In this document: one piece after another, positions 1 through 8,016 of the stretch
Layout of the letters: every line of letters begins with the position of its first letter
Position numbering within the stretch: position 1 is the first letter of the stretch
Origin: Micromonospora saelicesensis
GTDB lineage: Bacteria > Actinomycetota > Actinomycetes > Mycobacteriales > Micromonosporaceae
Direction: 5' to 3'
NCBI RefSeq assembly: GCF_900091575.1
Contig: NZ_FMCR01000005.1
Location: forward strand, 124,001-188,000
DNA length: 64,000 nucleotides
Translations under genes and position numbers: made by a program
Notes under the pieces: model-generated
Databases searched by the model: none
What the model was told of the DNA's origin: nothing
The model's input: only the letters and a program-made list of their open reading frames with translations

Positions 1-526
1 GGTTGACCGAGAACGGCACCGGGTCCAGCTCGGCGCGGCGCAGCGCCTCCAGGCTGACGATCGAGTCCTTACCACCGCCGACCGCCGAGAGCGGGCGACG
101 GTCCGAGTCGTCGTACACCCGGGGTGACTCCGGCGTGCCGGCCGGCACCTCCGGACGCAGCTCGAGCACGTGCGGCAGTTGGTTGCGGTATGCGTACTCA
201 GCGAGGCCCCTGGTGTAGACGGCCGTGACGTAGTCGACGGTGGCAGCGCCCAGCGGCGCCGGCAGCACGAGTCGGGGCGGCGCGGCGGCCTTGTAGTAGC
301 TGACCCCGGCGACGAGGTGCAGCACCTCCAGCACCCGGTTGAGGGTCGCCACCGTCTCGTCGGAGGGCGGTTCCGCCGGCAGCGGAAGCGTGATCACCTC
401 GGTGAACCGCTGCTCACCGGCCGGGCCGGTCAGGGCGTAGTCGAACAACACCTCGCCGGTGGCGAAGTCGATCGAGTAGGACGGGAAGGTGAAGGCGTCC
501 ATCCGCCGGAGCTGCTCGTTGGGCAC
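1..526 (-). CDS. murL: MurL-type muropeptide L-Glu epimerase, 5' part only (runs off window)
   Basis: The reading frame is open from the left edge to a GTG at 526 (ATG alternative at 502) and encodes the first ~175 residues. The N-terminus contains DAFTFPSYSIDF, and a PP-loop-like SAVGGGKDS lies at residues 147-155. MurL (UDP-MurNAc-L-Ala-L-Glu epimerase) uses ATP to convert the terminal L-Glu of the nucleotide precursor to D-Glu and works with an L-Glu-adding MurD2. Divergent pairing with a MurD2-like gene 80 bp away supports the call. No Shine-Dalgarno precedes either start, but TAGTAT lies 5 nt before the GTG, so the mRNA may be leaderless. The family call rests on the PP-loop, the N-terminal pattern and the neighbour; the C-terminal half lies outside the window. 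Confidence 0.82.
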   Translation of the reverse strand, partial: MPNEQLRRMDAFTFPSYSIDFATGEVLFDYALTGPAGEQRFTEVITLPLPAEPPSDETVATLNRVLEVLHLVAGVSYYKAAAPPRLVLPAPLGAATVDYVTAVYTRGLAEYAYRNQLPHVLELRPEVPAGTPESPRVYDDSDRRPLSAVGGGKDSIVSLEALRRAELDPVPFSVN

Positions 527-531
527 ACGCC

Positions 532-537
532 ATACTA
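532..537 (-). promoter_or_regulatory. -10 box (TAGTAT) of a leaderless murL promoter
   Basis: On the minus strand TAGTAT is followed by GGCGT and then the GTG start. This spacing puts the transcription start at or next to the start codon. No convincing -35 was found. Confidence 0.45.
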
Positions 538-608
538 GGCCCTGGTTCGTCCGGCCGTGTCCGGACCGGGCCCGCCCTGCCGCCGCCGTGACCCACGAGG
601 AGAGCCCC

Positions 609-1955
609 GTGCGCCTTTCTGACCTGCGCGGACGTACCGTCGCCGTCTGGGGCACCGGTCGGGAGGGCCGGGCCGCTGTGACCGCCATCGCCGCGCACGG
701 CCCGGCCGAGCTGGTCGCCGTGGACGACAGCGCGAACTTCCTGTCGCTGCCCTGGGACGGCCCCCTGGCCGAGGCGGCACCGCTGATCACCGGCGAGGCG
801 GGCTTCGAACGGCTGGCCGCCGCGGACGTGGTGGTCCGCTCCCCGGGCGTGCCGCAGACCCACCCGTGGCTGATCGAGCTGCGCCGACGCGGGATCCTGG
901 TGACCCAGGGCACCGCGTTGTGGATGGCCGACCATGCCGCCCTCACCGTCGGGGTCACCGGCAGCAAGGGCAAGAGCACCACCTCCAGCCTGATCAGTCA
1001 CCTGCTCACAGCGATGGGCCGGCCGAACGTCTTCGGCGGCAACATCGGGGTGCCGACCCTGGACCTGCCGGACGCGGAGCTGTACGTGCTGGAGTTGTCC
1101 AGCTACCAGTGCAGCGACCTCACCGACTCGCCCCGGGTGGCGGTGGTCACCGCGCTCTTCCCCGAGCACCTGGACGCGCACGGTGGGGAACGGGAGTACT
1201 ACCGGGACAAGCTCAACCTGCTCGCCCACCACCCGCAGACGATCGTGGTCAACGGCGGCGACCCCCGCCTCGCCGCGGAGCTGGGTGAGCTGCCGGCGGT
1301 CCGCGCCGGTCACCCCGACACCACCCACGTCGCCACCGGTGCCGACGGCACGCAGTGGTTCCACTTCGGTGACCAGCCGCTCTTCCCGCGTGCCGTGCTG
1401 CCGCTGGTCGGCCGGCACAACGAGGGCAACCTCTGTGTCGCGCTCGCCGTGCTCGACGCCCTCGGCGTGGACGTGGTGGCCGGTAAGGACCACCTCGCCG
1501 TCGCGGTCGCCGAGTTCCAGGGGCTGGCGCACCGGCTCACCGAGATCACCGACCCGTCCGGGCTGACGTTCGTCGACGACACGCTGGCCACCAGCCCGTA
1601 CGCGGCCATGCACGCCATCGACGCGTACGACGGGCGGCCGTTGACGGTGATCGTCGGGGGTAACGACCGGGGTCTGGACTACACGCCGTTGGCCGAGCAC
1701 CTGGCCGAGCGGGAGCTGACCGTGATCGGGATTCCGGACAGCGGCACCCGCATCGTCGAGGTGCTCGCCGGCCTGCCCAAGGTGCGTACCGAACTGGTCG
1801 ACGACCTGGTGGACGCGGTCCGGCTGTCCCGCGAGGTGACCCCGGCCGGCGGGGTGGTGCTGCTGTCCCCGGCCGCGCCCAGCTACGGCCGGTTCCGCAA
1901 CTTCGAGCACCGCTCCGAGGTCTTCGCCCAGGCCGTCGCCGACACCGCCCGCTGA
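609..1955 (+). CDS. murD: MurD2-type UDP-MurNAc-L-Ala:glutamate ligase
   Basis: Mur ligase of 448 aa, cytoplasmic, adding glutamate to UDP-MurNAc-L-Ala with ATP. A Rossmann-like N-terminus (VAVWGTGREG, residues 11-20) precedes the ATP-binding loop GVTGSKGKST at 115-124, then LELSSYQ (161-167), GRHNEGN (268-274) and GGNDRG (350-355). In ordinary MurD the C-terminal glutamate-binding motif is DSKATN; here it is FVDDTLATSP (321-330), without the lysine. That fits the MurD2 branch, which uses L-Glu and leaves epimerisation to MurL, encoded divergently. GTG 609 was chosen because GGAG lies 6 nt upstream; a GTG at 588 is also in frame. Substrate stereochemistry is inferred from family and context. 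Confidence 0.85.
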   Translation: MRLSDLRGRTVAVWGTGREGRAAVTAIAAHGPAELVAVDDSANFLSLPWDGPLAEAAPLITGEAGFERLAAADVVVRSPGVPQTHPWLIELRRRGILVTQGTALWMADHAALTVGVTGSKGKSTTSSLISHLLTAMGRPNVFGGNIGVPTLDLPDAELYVLELSSYQCSDLTDSPRVAVVTALFPEHLDAHGGEREYYRDKLNLLAHHPQTIVVNGGDPRLAAELGELPAVRAGHPDTTHVATGADGTQWFHFGDQPLFPRAVLPLVGRHNEGNLCVALAVLDALGVDVVAGKDHLAVAVAEFQGLAHRLTEITDPSGLTFVDDTLATSPYAAMHAIDAYDGRPLTVIVGGNDRGLDYTPLAEHLAERELTVIGIPDSGTRIVEVLAGLPKVRTELVDDLVDAVRLSREVTPAGGVVLLSPAAPSYGRFRNFEHRSEVFAQAVADTAR

Positions 1956-2021
1956 GCCCGCTCAGCCGACACCGCCCGCTGAGCCCAGCTCAGCCGACAC
2001 CGTCCGCTGAGCCCGCTCAGC
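1951..2021. repeat. Three tandem hairpin repeats at the murD stop codon; probable bidirectional terminator
   Basis: A ~28-bp unit built from the last codons and stop of murD occurs three times. Each copy carries GCTGAGC-(2-3 nt)-GCTCAGC, a 7-bp stem, at 1951-1966, 1979-1995 and 2006-2021. The array fills the gap between two convergent genes, which suits a transcription terminator, although no T tract follows. Confidence 0.7.
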
Positions 2022-2040
2022 GACGGGCCGGGCCTCCCAC

Positions 2041-3009
2041 TCAGCGCGGGTGAAGCCCGGCGTGCAGGGCGCGCATCGAGCGGATCGCCGAGCGGATCTC
2101 CTGGAGGTAGCGCCCCGGCGTGAGCGTCTGCTCGGGTAGCACCGCCAGGTCGGCCAGCGTCGGGTCCACCCCGACCGTGTCGATGGCGCACCCGTACGGC
2201 ACGGCCAGCGTGCGCAGCGCGTCGCAGTGCTGGAACGGCACGTAGATCGGCGCGGTGACCATCAGGACCTTGTCGCCTGGCGCGAGCCGGACGTGGGCGG
2301 CCCAGAACCGCTGGGTGTCGGCGGTGTGGGCCCGCCGCTGATCGGGTTCGCTGGACGGCGCGGCCAGCACCCGGATCGGCGGCAGCCCGTCCGCTCGATA
2401 GGTCCGCGACGACCAGGAGTGGTGCGGGTGGCCGGCGTCCACGCCGTCCTGCTCGGCCGGGGCGGCCACCTCGAACACTCGGCGGACGGCCGTGTCCAGC
2501 ACGTCCACCTCGGTCTCGTCGGCCGGTAGGCCCGCCTCGGCGAGCGTGCGGCGTTCCCAGTCCGACAGTGGTCGGAAGCTGCCCAGGACGGCGACCTCGC
2601 CGGTCACCGGCAGGCCGGCGCGGAGCAGGTGCGCGGCGTAGCCGACGCGGCGTACGCAGGCGTGCGCCAGGCCGCCGAGCACCACCAGGTGGGCGTACGC
2701 CGACCGGGCCGGCGGCACGGGGTGGATCAGCCCGAGCGCGGCAGCCGCGTCGAGCACCAGTGTCGCGGTGGCCGGGTCGAGGTCGGGCTCCCGGGCGTCG
2801 GGTCGTTCCCGCCCGCCCCGGAAATCCCAGTGGCGGGCGGAGAAGTCGTCGAGGAAGCGGAGCACGTCGGTGAGGTCACCGTCGGGCCAGGTGCCGCCGA
2901 AGTGGGCGACGAGGCCGCGGAGCGGGGTGGAGCAGACCCAGGTCTGGATCTCCGCCGTGATCCGCTCGTCGTCCGTTCCGGTCGACGGCGCCGCGTCCGC
3001 TCTGTGCAC
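2041..3009 (-). CDS. Conserved hypothetical protein, 322 aa, possibly DUF218-like
   Basis: Cytoplasmic-looking protein without a signal peptide or membrane segments. A hydrophobic strand plus glycines (LVVLGGLAHACVRR, near residue 126) and a second core (VLMVTAPIYVPFQHCDALR, near 260) resemble the order of elements in DUF218/YdcF-type folds, but the match is weak and no function is assigned. The gene converges on murD across the hairpin array. The start is GTG at 3009 with TAGCAT six nucleotides upstream and no Shine-Dalgarno, so a leaderless transcript is likely. Confidence 0.6.
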   Translation of the reverse strand: MHRADAAPSTGTDDERITAEIQTWVCSTPLRGLVAHFGGTWPDGDLTDVLRFLDDFSARHWDFRGGRERPDAREPDLDPATATLVLDAAAALGLIHPVPPARSAYAHLVVLGGLAHACVRRVGYAAHLLRAGLPVTGEVAVLGSFRPLSDWERRTLAEAGLPADETEVDVLDTAVRRVFEVAAPAEQDGVDAGHPHHSWSSRTYRADGLPPIRVLAAPSSEPDQRRAHTADTQRFWAAHVRLAPGDKVLMVTAPIYVPFQHCDALRTLAVPYGCAIDTVGVDPTLADLAVLPEQTLTPGRYLQEIRSAIRSMRALHAGLHPR

Positions 3010-3015
3010 AGCCGG

Positions 3016-3021
3016 ATGCTA
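3016..3021 (-). promoter_or_regulatory. -10 box (TAGCAT) of a leaderless promoter
   Basis: The minus strand reads TAGCAT, six bases (CCGGCT), then the GTG start of the downstream gene. No ribosome-binding site intervenes. Confidence 0.45.
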
Positions 3022-3095
3022 CCGGCCTGCTGTGGCGGGGCCGGTGGTTGTGGTTGCTGTCTACGCTGGCGGGACCGGCGGATTGGGGGATCTCG

Positions 3096-3968
3096 ATGAC
3101 CCGTGACGTGGCCCGTCAGCGGTTACGGGAGGGCGGCGGTTCCACCGCCGGCTTCGTCCGGCTGGTGGCGCACACCGACCCGGTGGCGTTGGTCGGCATC
3201 ACGCTGTCGATCACCCTCAGCATCGTGCTCGACCTCAGCAACGCCGCCTCCGGGGTGGAGTCGCTGTTGGCCGGCCTGATGGGCATCACCATCTCGCTGC
3301 TGGTCGACTCACTGGCCCGCGCGGAGCGCCGCTTCCACCTGCGCACCCTGTTGGACGGCCCACCCTGGCTGGTCCGCACCACCACGGAGCTGGCCGGGGC
3401 CATCCGGGAGGCGGCCGAGCAGCACGCGGGCACCCGGGTCGCGGTGGAGGCGCAGCGGCGCTACGAGCAGTTCCGGTTGGAGGCCGAGCAGCTCGCCGAC
3501 GGTCGGATCATCCGGCGCGGTGACGAGGGCGAGGATCTGGTCGGCGCGACCCGCGCCTGCGTACGTCGGCTGGACGGGTTGACCAACGTGATGCCCCGGG
3601 TGAGCGGGGAGCTGAGCTGGTGGCGCAGTGAGATCGGCCGGCGCTACTGGGAGGCCAACGTGGAGGCCCTGCAACGAGGTGTCCAGATCACCCGGGTCTT
3701 CGTCTACGCGACGCTGACCGACGATCTGTCCGCCCTGGTGGAGAAGCAGCGCGCGGCCGGGGCGCGGGTGGGTCTGCTGCCTCTCGGGGTGGTGAGTCCG
3801 CACCTGCACGTGAATTTGACACTCTGGGACGGGTCGAGCTGTTGGGAGGCCCACATGACCGCGCACGGCGAGATCGGCGAGAATCAGTTCTCGGTCAACC
3901 GGACGGACGTCGCTCGGCTCACCCGCGTGTTCGACCTCTGCGCGAACGCCGCGACCTTCCACGACTGA
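3096..3968 (+). CDS. Membrane-anchored protein of unknown function, 290 aa
   Basis: ATG 3096 has GGGGGA 4-5 nt upstream and is preferred over an upstream in-frame start at 3048. Residues ~30-70 form two membrane segments (VALVGITLSITLSIVLDL and VESLLAGLMGITISLLV). A long helical soluble part follows, ending in an alpha/beta region (GVQITRVFVYATLTDDL, near residue 205) that loosely recalls phospholipase-D-like sensor domains but lacks an HKD motif. It is followed 33 bp downstream by another membrane protein in the same direction. Function unknown. Confidence 0.7.
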   Translation: MTRDVARQRLREGGGSTAGFVRLVAHTDPVALVGITLSITLSIVLDLSNAASGVESLLAGLMGITISLLVDSLARAERRFHLRTLLDGPPWLVRTTTELAGAIREAAEQHAGTRVAVEAQRRYEQFRLEAEQLADGRIIRRGDEGEDLVGATRACVRRLDGLTNVMPRVSGELSWWRSEIGRRYWEANVEALQRGVQITRVFVYATLTDDLSALVEKQRAAGARVGLLPLGVVSPHLHVNLTLWDGSSCWEAHMTAHGEIGENQFSVNRTDVARLTRVFDLCANAATFHD

Positions 3969-4001
3969 CGGCCCCCAACCGGGGCGGGAAACGGGTGAGC
4001 C

Positions 4002-4814
4002 ATGACGTGGAGCGCGGTCCTGCTGGTGACGGCCGTGGTCTGGGCGGTCAGCGTGATCCGCTCCGTCCGGCTCCGCGCACTGGTCTACAGCCTGCCGCTG
4101 CCGATGACGCTCGCCCTGGTCACCACCGGGTACCGGGTGGACGGCGCGCAGGTGCTCGGCGTGCTCGGGCTCAACCTCTTCTTCGTCACCGTGGCGGTCA
4201 CCCACCAGCGGTGGCGTTGGCCGATCCTGCTCGCCGACGTCGCGGGGATCGCCGTCTACGTGGCGCTGAGCGCCGGCCTGTTGGCCGTCGACATTCCGTT
4301 CGAGGTGGCCCTCGCCGGCACGCTCGTGCTCTGGCTGGCGGCCATCCTGTGGCTGCGCCGTCGCGCCCGCCAACGTGGGGCTTCCGTCGAGGAGGCGGCC
4401 GCCGTCGCGGAGACCCGCCCGGACGGGCTGCCGGCGTTGCTCAAGCTGATGGTGATCTTCGTTGGGGCGGTCCTCACCCAACTGCTCGGCGCCGTGCTGC
4501 GTGGCATGGTGGTGACGTTCCCGTACTCGGGGGTGCTGGTCGCCGTCGAGTCCCGCCGGCAGTTGGCCGAGTTCAGTCGGCACTTCGCCCGCAACAGCCT
4601 CGCGCTGGTCGGCTTCCTCACCGCGTACCACTACCTTCAGGACGTCTCGTCGGCTGCGGCGCTGGGCGCCGGCTGGGCGGCCTTCGCGGTGGTCGCCGCC
4701 GCCCTGCACCTGCCGTTGCGCCCCCGCCAGGTCGCGCACGCGCGAGCGGCGAGCCGCCCGCCGAGGGCCTTGCGGCCGGCGACCGAGCCACAGACGCCTA
4801 CCGGCCTGCCCTGA
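4002..4814 (+). CDS. Polytopic membrane protein of unknown function, 270 aa
   Basis: About seven or eight hydrophobic segments span the protein, starting at residue 3. The two halves are joined by a short basic/acidic linker (RRRARQRGASVEEAAAV, near 125-140), and the tail is Arg/Pro rich. It probably shares a transcript with the gene 33 bp upstream. Its 3' end overlaps a small convergent gene by 17 bp. No family motif was recognised. Confidence 0.7.
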   Translation: MTWSAVLLVTAVVWAVSVIRSVRLRALVYSLPLPMTLALVTTGYRVDGAQVLGVLGLNLFFVTVAVTHQRWRWPILLADVAGIAVYVALSAGLLAVDIPFEVALAGTLVLWLAAILWLRRRARQRGASVEEAAAVAETRPDGLPALLKLMVIFVGAVLTQLLGAVLRGMVVTFPYSGVLVAVESRRQLAEFSRHFARNSLALVGFLTAYHYLQDVSSAAALGAGWAAFAVVAAALHLPLRPRQVAHARAASRPPRALRPATEPQTPTGLP

Positions 4815-4994
4815 CCAGCTCGGCGATCCGGGTGAGCGGTTCGGCGTACCCGGGCCAGTCGAGGCCGTCGACGCTGAGCGTGGGGCGGCGGCCAGCAGCC
4901 CACCTGCCGCGGGCGCGGCCAGCGCCTCGCTGCCCCGGCCCACCTCGCGCGCGGCGACGCGCTCCAGCTCGACGATCGTCTCTTCGATGCGCAC
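4798..4994 (-). pseudogene. Small frameshifted gene (~65 codons), function unknown
   Basis: A GTG at 4994, six bases after GGAGG, opens MRIEETIVELERVAAREV and continues plausibly for about 35 codons. The following segment only makes sense in another frame (TLSVDGLDWPGYAEPL, RIAELVRAGR, then TAG at 4798-4800). One missing base, for example in the CCCC tract of the middle, would restore a single protein. This is either a true frameshift or a homopolymer sequencing error. It overlaps the convergent membrane-protein gene by 17 bp. Confidence 0.6.
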
Positions 4995-5233
4995 CGCGTG
5001 CCTCCCCGGCGACAGTGGACCGACCCAGGGTAGCGGTGGACGGCCAGGCTACGGATCGAGTGGTCGTTTCCCGTGAGCACTGCGGAAATCATGAGTCATG
5101 GCCAACCCTTGCCGTGGAAACCGTTGACGTGCTGTCAGGTCGGGGCGTCCATGCGCTACAGGCTGACAGTTGTTCGCGTCGGCCGGCGGTGGGAGCGTGC
5201 GGTATCCACGAACGCCGCTGAAGGGTTGCCACG

Positions 5234-6532
5234 ATGACCGACGACCTGCTGGCCCGGCACCGGGCCGTGCTCCCGTCCTGGATGCCGTTGTACTACGCCG
5301 AGCCGCTCGAGTTGGTCTCCGGCTCGGGCCGCCGGGTCACCGACGCGCAGGGGCGCAGCTACCTGGACTTCTTCGGCGGCGTGCTGACCAACATGATCGG
5401 GTACGACATCCCGGAGATCCGGGAGGCCGTCGAGCGGCAGCTCGCCACCGGCATCGTGCACACCTCGACGCTCTACCTGATCCGTCAACAGGTGGAGCTG
5501 GCCGAGAAGATCGCCCAGCGCTCCGGCATCCCGGACGCCCGGGTGTTCTTCACCAACTCCGGCACCGAGGCGAACGAGGCGGCACTGCTGGTCGCCACCA
5601 ACCACCGCCGCTCGCACCAGATCCTGGCCGTGCGCAACAGTTACCACGGCCGGTCGTACGCGGCGATGGGCGTCACCGGCAACCGCAACTGGTCGGCCAG
5701 CGGCCTCAACCCGCTCCAGGTGGCCTGGCTGCACTCCGGTGACCGGGTGCGTGGCCTGCTGGCCCGGCTCAGCGCCGACGAGCAGGTCGACGCGGCGGTG
5801 GAGGACCTGCGCGAGGTGCTGGCCACCCAGACCGCCGGTGACGTGGCCGCGCTCATCGCCGAGCCGATCCAGGGTGTGGGCGGTTTCGTGCACCCGCCGG
5901 ACGGGCTCTTCGCCGGCTGGAAGAAGGTCCTCGACGAGCACGGCATCCTGTTCATCGCCGACGAGGTGCAGACCGGCTGGGGGCGTACCGGGGAGCACTT
6001 CTGGGGTTACCAGGCGCACGGCGTCACCCCCGACCTGCTCACCTTCGCCAAGGGCATCGGCAACGGGTTCGCCCTGGCCGGGGTGGTCGGCCGGGCCGAG
6101 GTGTTGGAGTCGGTGCCGGCCATCAGCTTCTCCACCTTCGGCGGCAACCCGATCTCCACCGCCGCCGGCAACGCGGTGCTCGACTACCTGATCGCGCACG
6201 ACCTCCAGGCGAACGCGGCCCGCGTCGGCGCGATCCTCGCCGACGGCCTGCGGTCCGCCGTGGGCGGGCTCGACTGCGTCGCCGAGGTACGCGGAAAGGG
6301 GCTGATGCTCGGCGTCGAGTTCGTCCGACCGGGCGGCAGTGAGCCGGATCCGGCGCTGACCAACCGGGTCTTCGAAGCCGCCCGCGACGGTGGCCTGCTC
6401 ACCGGCAAGGGCGGCCTCCACGGCAACGTGCTGCGGATGGGCCCACCGTTGACGCTGACCGAGGAGGAGGCCCGTGAGGGCCTGGCGATCCTCGTCGACG
6501 CGATCCGAACGGCTGCGGGGGTGGCGGCATGA
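5234..6532 (+). CDS. Class III PLP-dependent aminotransferase (GABA/beta-alanine type)
   Basis: Fold-type I transaminase of 432 aa. FFTNSGTEANEAAL (near 104-117) binds phosphate, FIADEVQTGWGRTG (near 240) carries the PLP-contacting Asp, and TFAKGIGNG holds the PLP lysine at residue 273. Such enzymes move an omega-amino group from GABA, beta-alanine or beta-aminoisobutyrate to a keto acid and release a semialdehyde. The stop overlaps the start of a semialdehyde dehydrogenase gene, so product and next enzyme match. AAGGG lies about 9 nt before the ATG. Exact substrate is unproven; the partner favours malonate or methylmalonate semialdehyde. A TTGACG at 5124-5129 could be a -35. Confidence 0.85.
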   Translation: MTDDLLARHRAVLPSWMPLYYAEPLELVSGSGRRVTDAQGRSYLDFFGGVLTNMIGYDIPEIREAVERQLATGIVHTSTLYLIRQQVELAEKIAQRSGIPDARVFFTNSGTEANEAALLVATNHRRSHQILAVRNSYHGRSYAAMGVTGNRNWSASGLNPLQVAWLHSGDRVRGLLARLSADEQVDAAVEDLREVLATQTAGDVAALIAEPIQGVGGFVHPPDGLFAGWKKVLDEHGILFIADEVQTGWGRTGEHFWGYQAHGVTPDLLTFAKGIGNGFALAGVVGRAEVLESVPAISFSTFGGNPISTAAGNAVLDYLIAHDLQANAARVGAILADGLRSAVGGLDCVAEVRGKGLMLGVEFVRPGGSEPDPALTNRVFEAARDGGLLTGKGGLHGNVLRMGPPLTLTEEEAREGLAILVDAIRTAAGVAA

Positions 6533-8016
6533 GCATCGGTCACTTCATCGACGGCAAGCGGGTCGGCGGCACGTCCGAGCGGCGCGGTGACGTGTTCGAC
6601 CCGGCGACCGGTCGGCGTACCGCCGAGGTCGAGCTGGCCTCGACCGCGGACGTCGACGTGGCGGTGCAGGCCGCGGCCCGCGCGGCGCGGGCCTGGCGGG
6701 ACGCGTCGTTGGCCCGGCGGTCCGCGGTGCTGTTCGCCTTCCGGGAGTTGGTGCACGCCCGGCGGGACCGGCTCGCCGAGGTGATCACCGCCGAGCACGG
6801 CAAGGTGCTCGCCGACGCCGCCGGCGAGGTGCAGCGCGGTCTGGAGGTCATCGAGTACGCGTGCGGGCTGCCGTCGGCGTTGCGCGGCGCGTTCAGCGAG
6901 AACGTGTCCACCGAGGTCGACTCGTACACCATCCGGCAGCCGCTCGGAGTGGTCGCGGTGATCTCCCCGTTCAACTTCCCGGTGATGGTGCCGCTGTGGT
7001 TCGTGCCGGTGGCGGTGGCCTGCGGCAACGCGGTGGTGCTCAAGCCGAGCGAGAAGGACCCGAGTGCGGCACTGCTGCTGGCCGGGTGGTTCGCCGAGGC
7101 GGGTCTGCCCGACGGGGTGCTCAACGTGGTCAACGGCGACAAAGAGGCGGTCGACGCGTTGCTGGAGCACCCGGAGGTGCGGGCGGTGTCGTTCGTCGGC
7201 TCCACCCCGATCGCCCGGTACGTCTACCAACGCGCAATGACCGCCGGTAAGCGGGTGCAGGCGCTCGGTGGGGCGAAGAACCACATGGTGGTGCTCCCGG
7301 ACGCCGATCTGGACCTGGCCGCCGACGCGGCGGTCAACGCCGGGTTCGGCTCGGCGGGGGAGCGGTGCATGGCCATCTCGGTGCTGGTGGCGGTGGAGCC
7401 GGTGGCGGACGCGCTGGTCGAGCGGATCGCCGCGCGGGTGACCGGTCTGCGCACCGGCGACGGCCGGCGGGGCTGCGACATGGGCCCGTTGGTCACCGCC
7501 GCGCACGAGGCGAAGGTGCGCTCCTACGTGGACGCCGGTGTGGCCGCCGGCGCGGTGGCGGTGGTGGACGGGCGGGACGTGACGCCGGACGGCGACCCGG
7601 ACGGTTTCTGGCTCGGCCCGACGCTGTTCGACCGGGTGACCCCGGACATGTCGATCTACACCGACGAGATCTTCGGGCCGGTCCTGAGCGTGGTCCGGGT
7701 CGGCTCGTACGACGAGGCGGTGGACCTGGTCAACGCCAGCCCGTACGGCAACGGAACGGCGATCTTCACCAACGACGGCGGGGCGGCCCGGCGCTACCAG
7801 CACGAGGTGGAGGTGGGCATGGTCGGGATCAACGTGCCCATCCCGGTGCCGATGGCGTACCACTCGTTCGGTGGCTGGAAGTCGTCCCTCTTCGGTGACC
7901 TGCACGCCCACGGCGAGGACGGGGTGCGCTTCTTCACCCGGGGCAAGGTCGTCACCAGTCGCTGGTTGGATCCGCGCCACGGCGGGGTCAATCTCGGGTT
8001 CCCCACCCAGACCTGA
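6529..8016 (+). CDS. mmsA: CoA-acylating (methyl)malonate-semialdehyde dehydrogenase
   Basis: Aldehyde dehydrogenase of 495 aa whose ATG overlaps the transaminase stop by 4 bp. PFNFPVMVPLWFVPVA (near 145) and FVGSTPIARYVY (near 223) are typical of the MmsA/IolA group. The nucleophile is Cys280 in GSAGERCMAIS. In place of the ELGGK glutamate of hydrolytic ALDHs it has LGGAKNH, as expected for enzymes that transfer the acyl group to CoA. The likely reaction is semialdehyde + CoA + NAD+ to acetyl- or propionyl-CoA + CO2. Its 3' end overlaps the convergent acyltransferase gene by 29 bp. Confidence 0.88.
   Translation: MSIGHFIDGKRVGGTSERRGDVFDPATGRRTAEVELASTADVDVAVQAAARAARAWRDASLARRSAVLFAFRELVHARRDRLAEVITAEHGKVLADAAGEVQRGLEVIEYACGLPSALRGAFSENVSTEVDSYTIRQPLGVVAVISPFNFPVMVPLWFVPVAVACGNAVVLKPSEKDPSAALLLAGWFAEAGLPDGVLNVVNGDKEAVDALLEHPEVRAVSFVGSTPIARYVYQRAMTAGKRVQALGGAKNHMVVLPDADLDLAADAAVNAGFGSAGERCMAISVLVAVEPVADALVERIAARVTGLRTGDGRRGCDMGPLVTAAHEAKVRSYVDAGVAAGAVAVVDGRDVTPDGDPDGFWLGPTLFDRVTPDMSIYTDEIFGPVLSVVRVGSYDEAVDLVNASPYGNGTAIFTNDGGAARRYQHEVEVGMVGINVPIPVPMAYHSFGGWKSSLFGDLHAHGEDGVRFFTRGKVVTSRWLDPRHGGVNLGFPTQT

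Noticed and set aside
414..1910. Long minus-strand frame opposite murD
   Set aside because: Antisense shadow with His/Gln/Arg-rich content; the plus strand has complete Mur ligase motifs.
5156..7980. Long minus-strand frames opposite the transaminase and dehydrogenase
   Set aside because: Low-complexity shadow proteins without motifs; the plus-strand genes are unmistakable.
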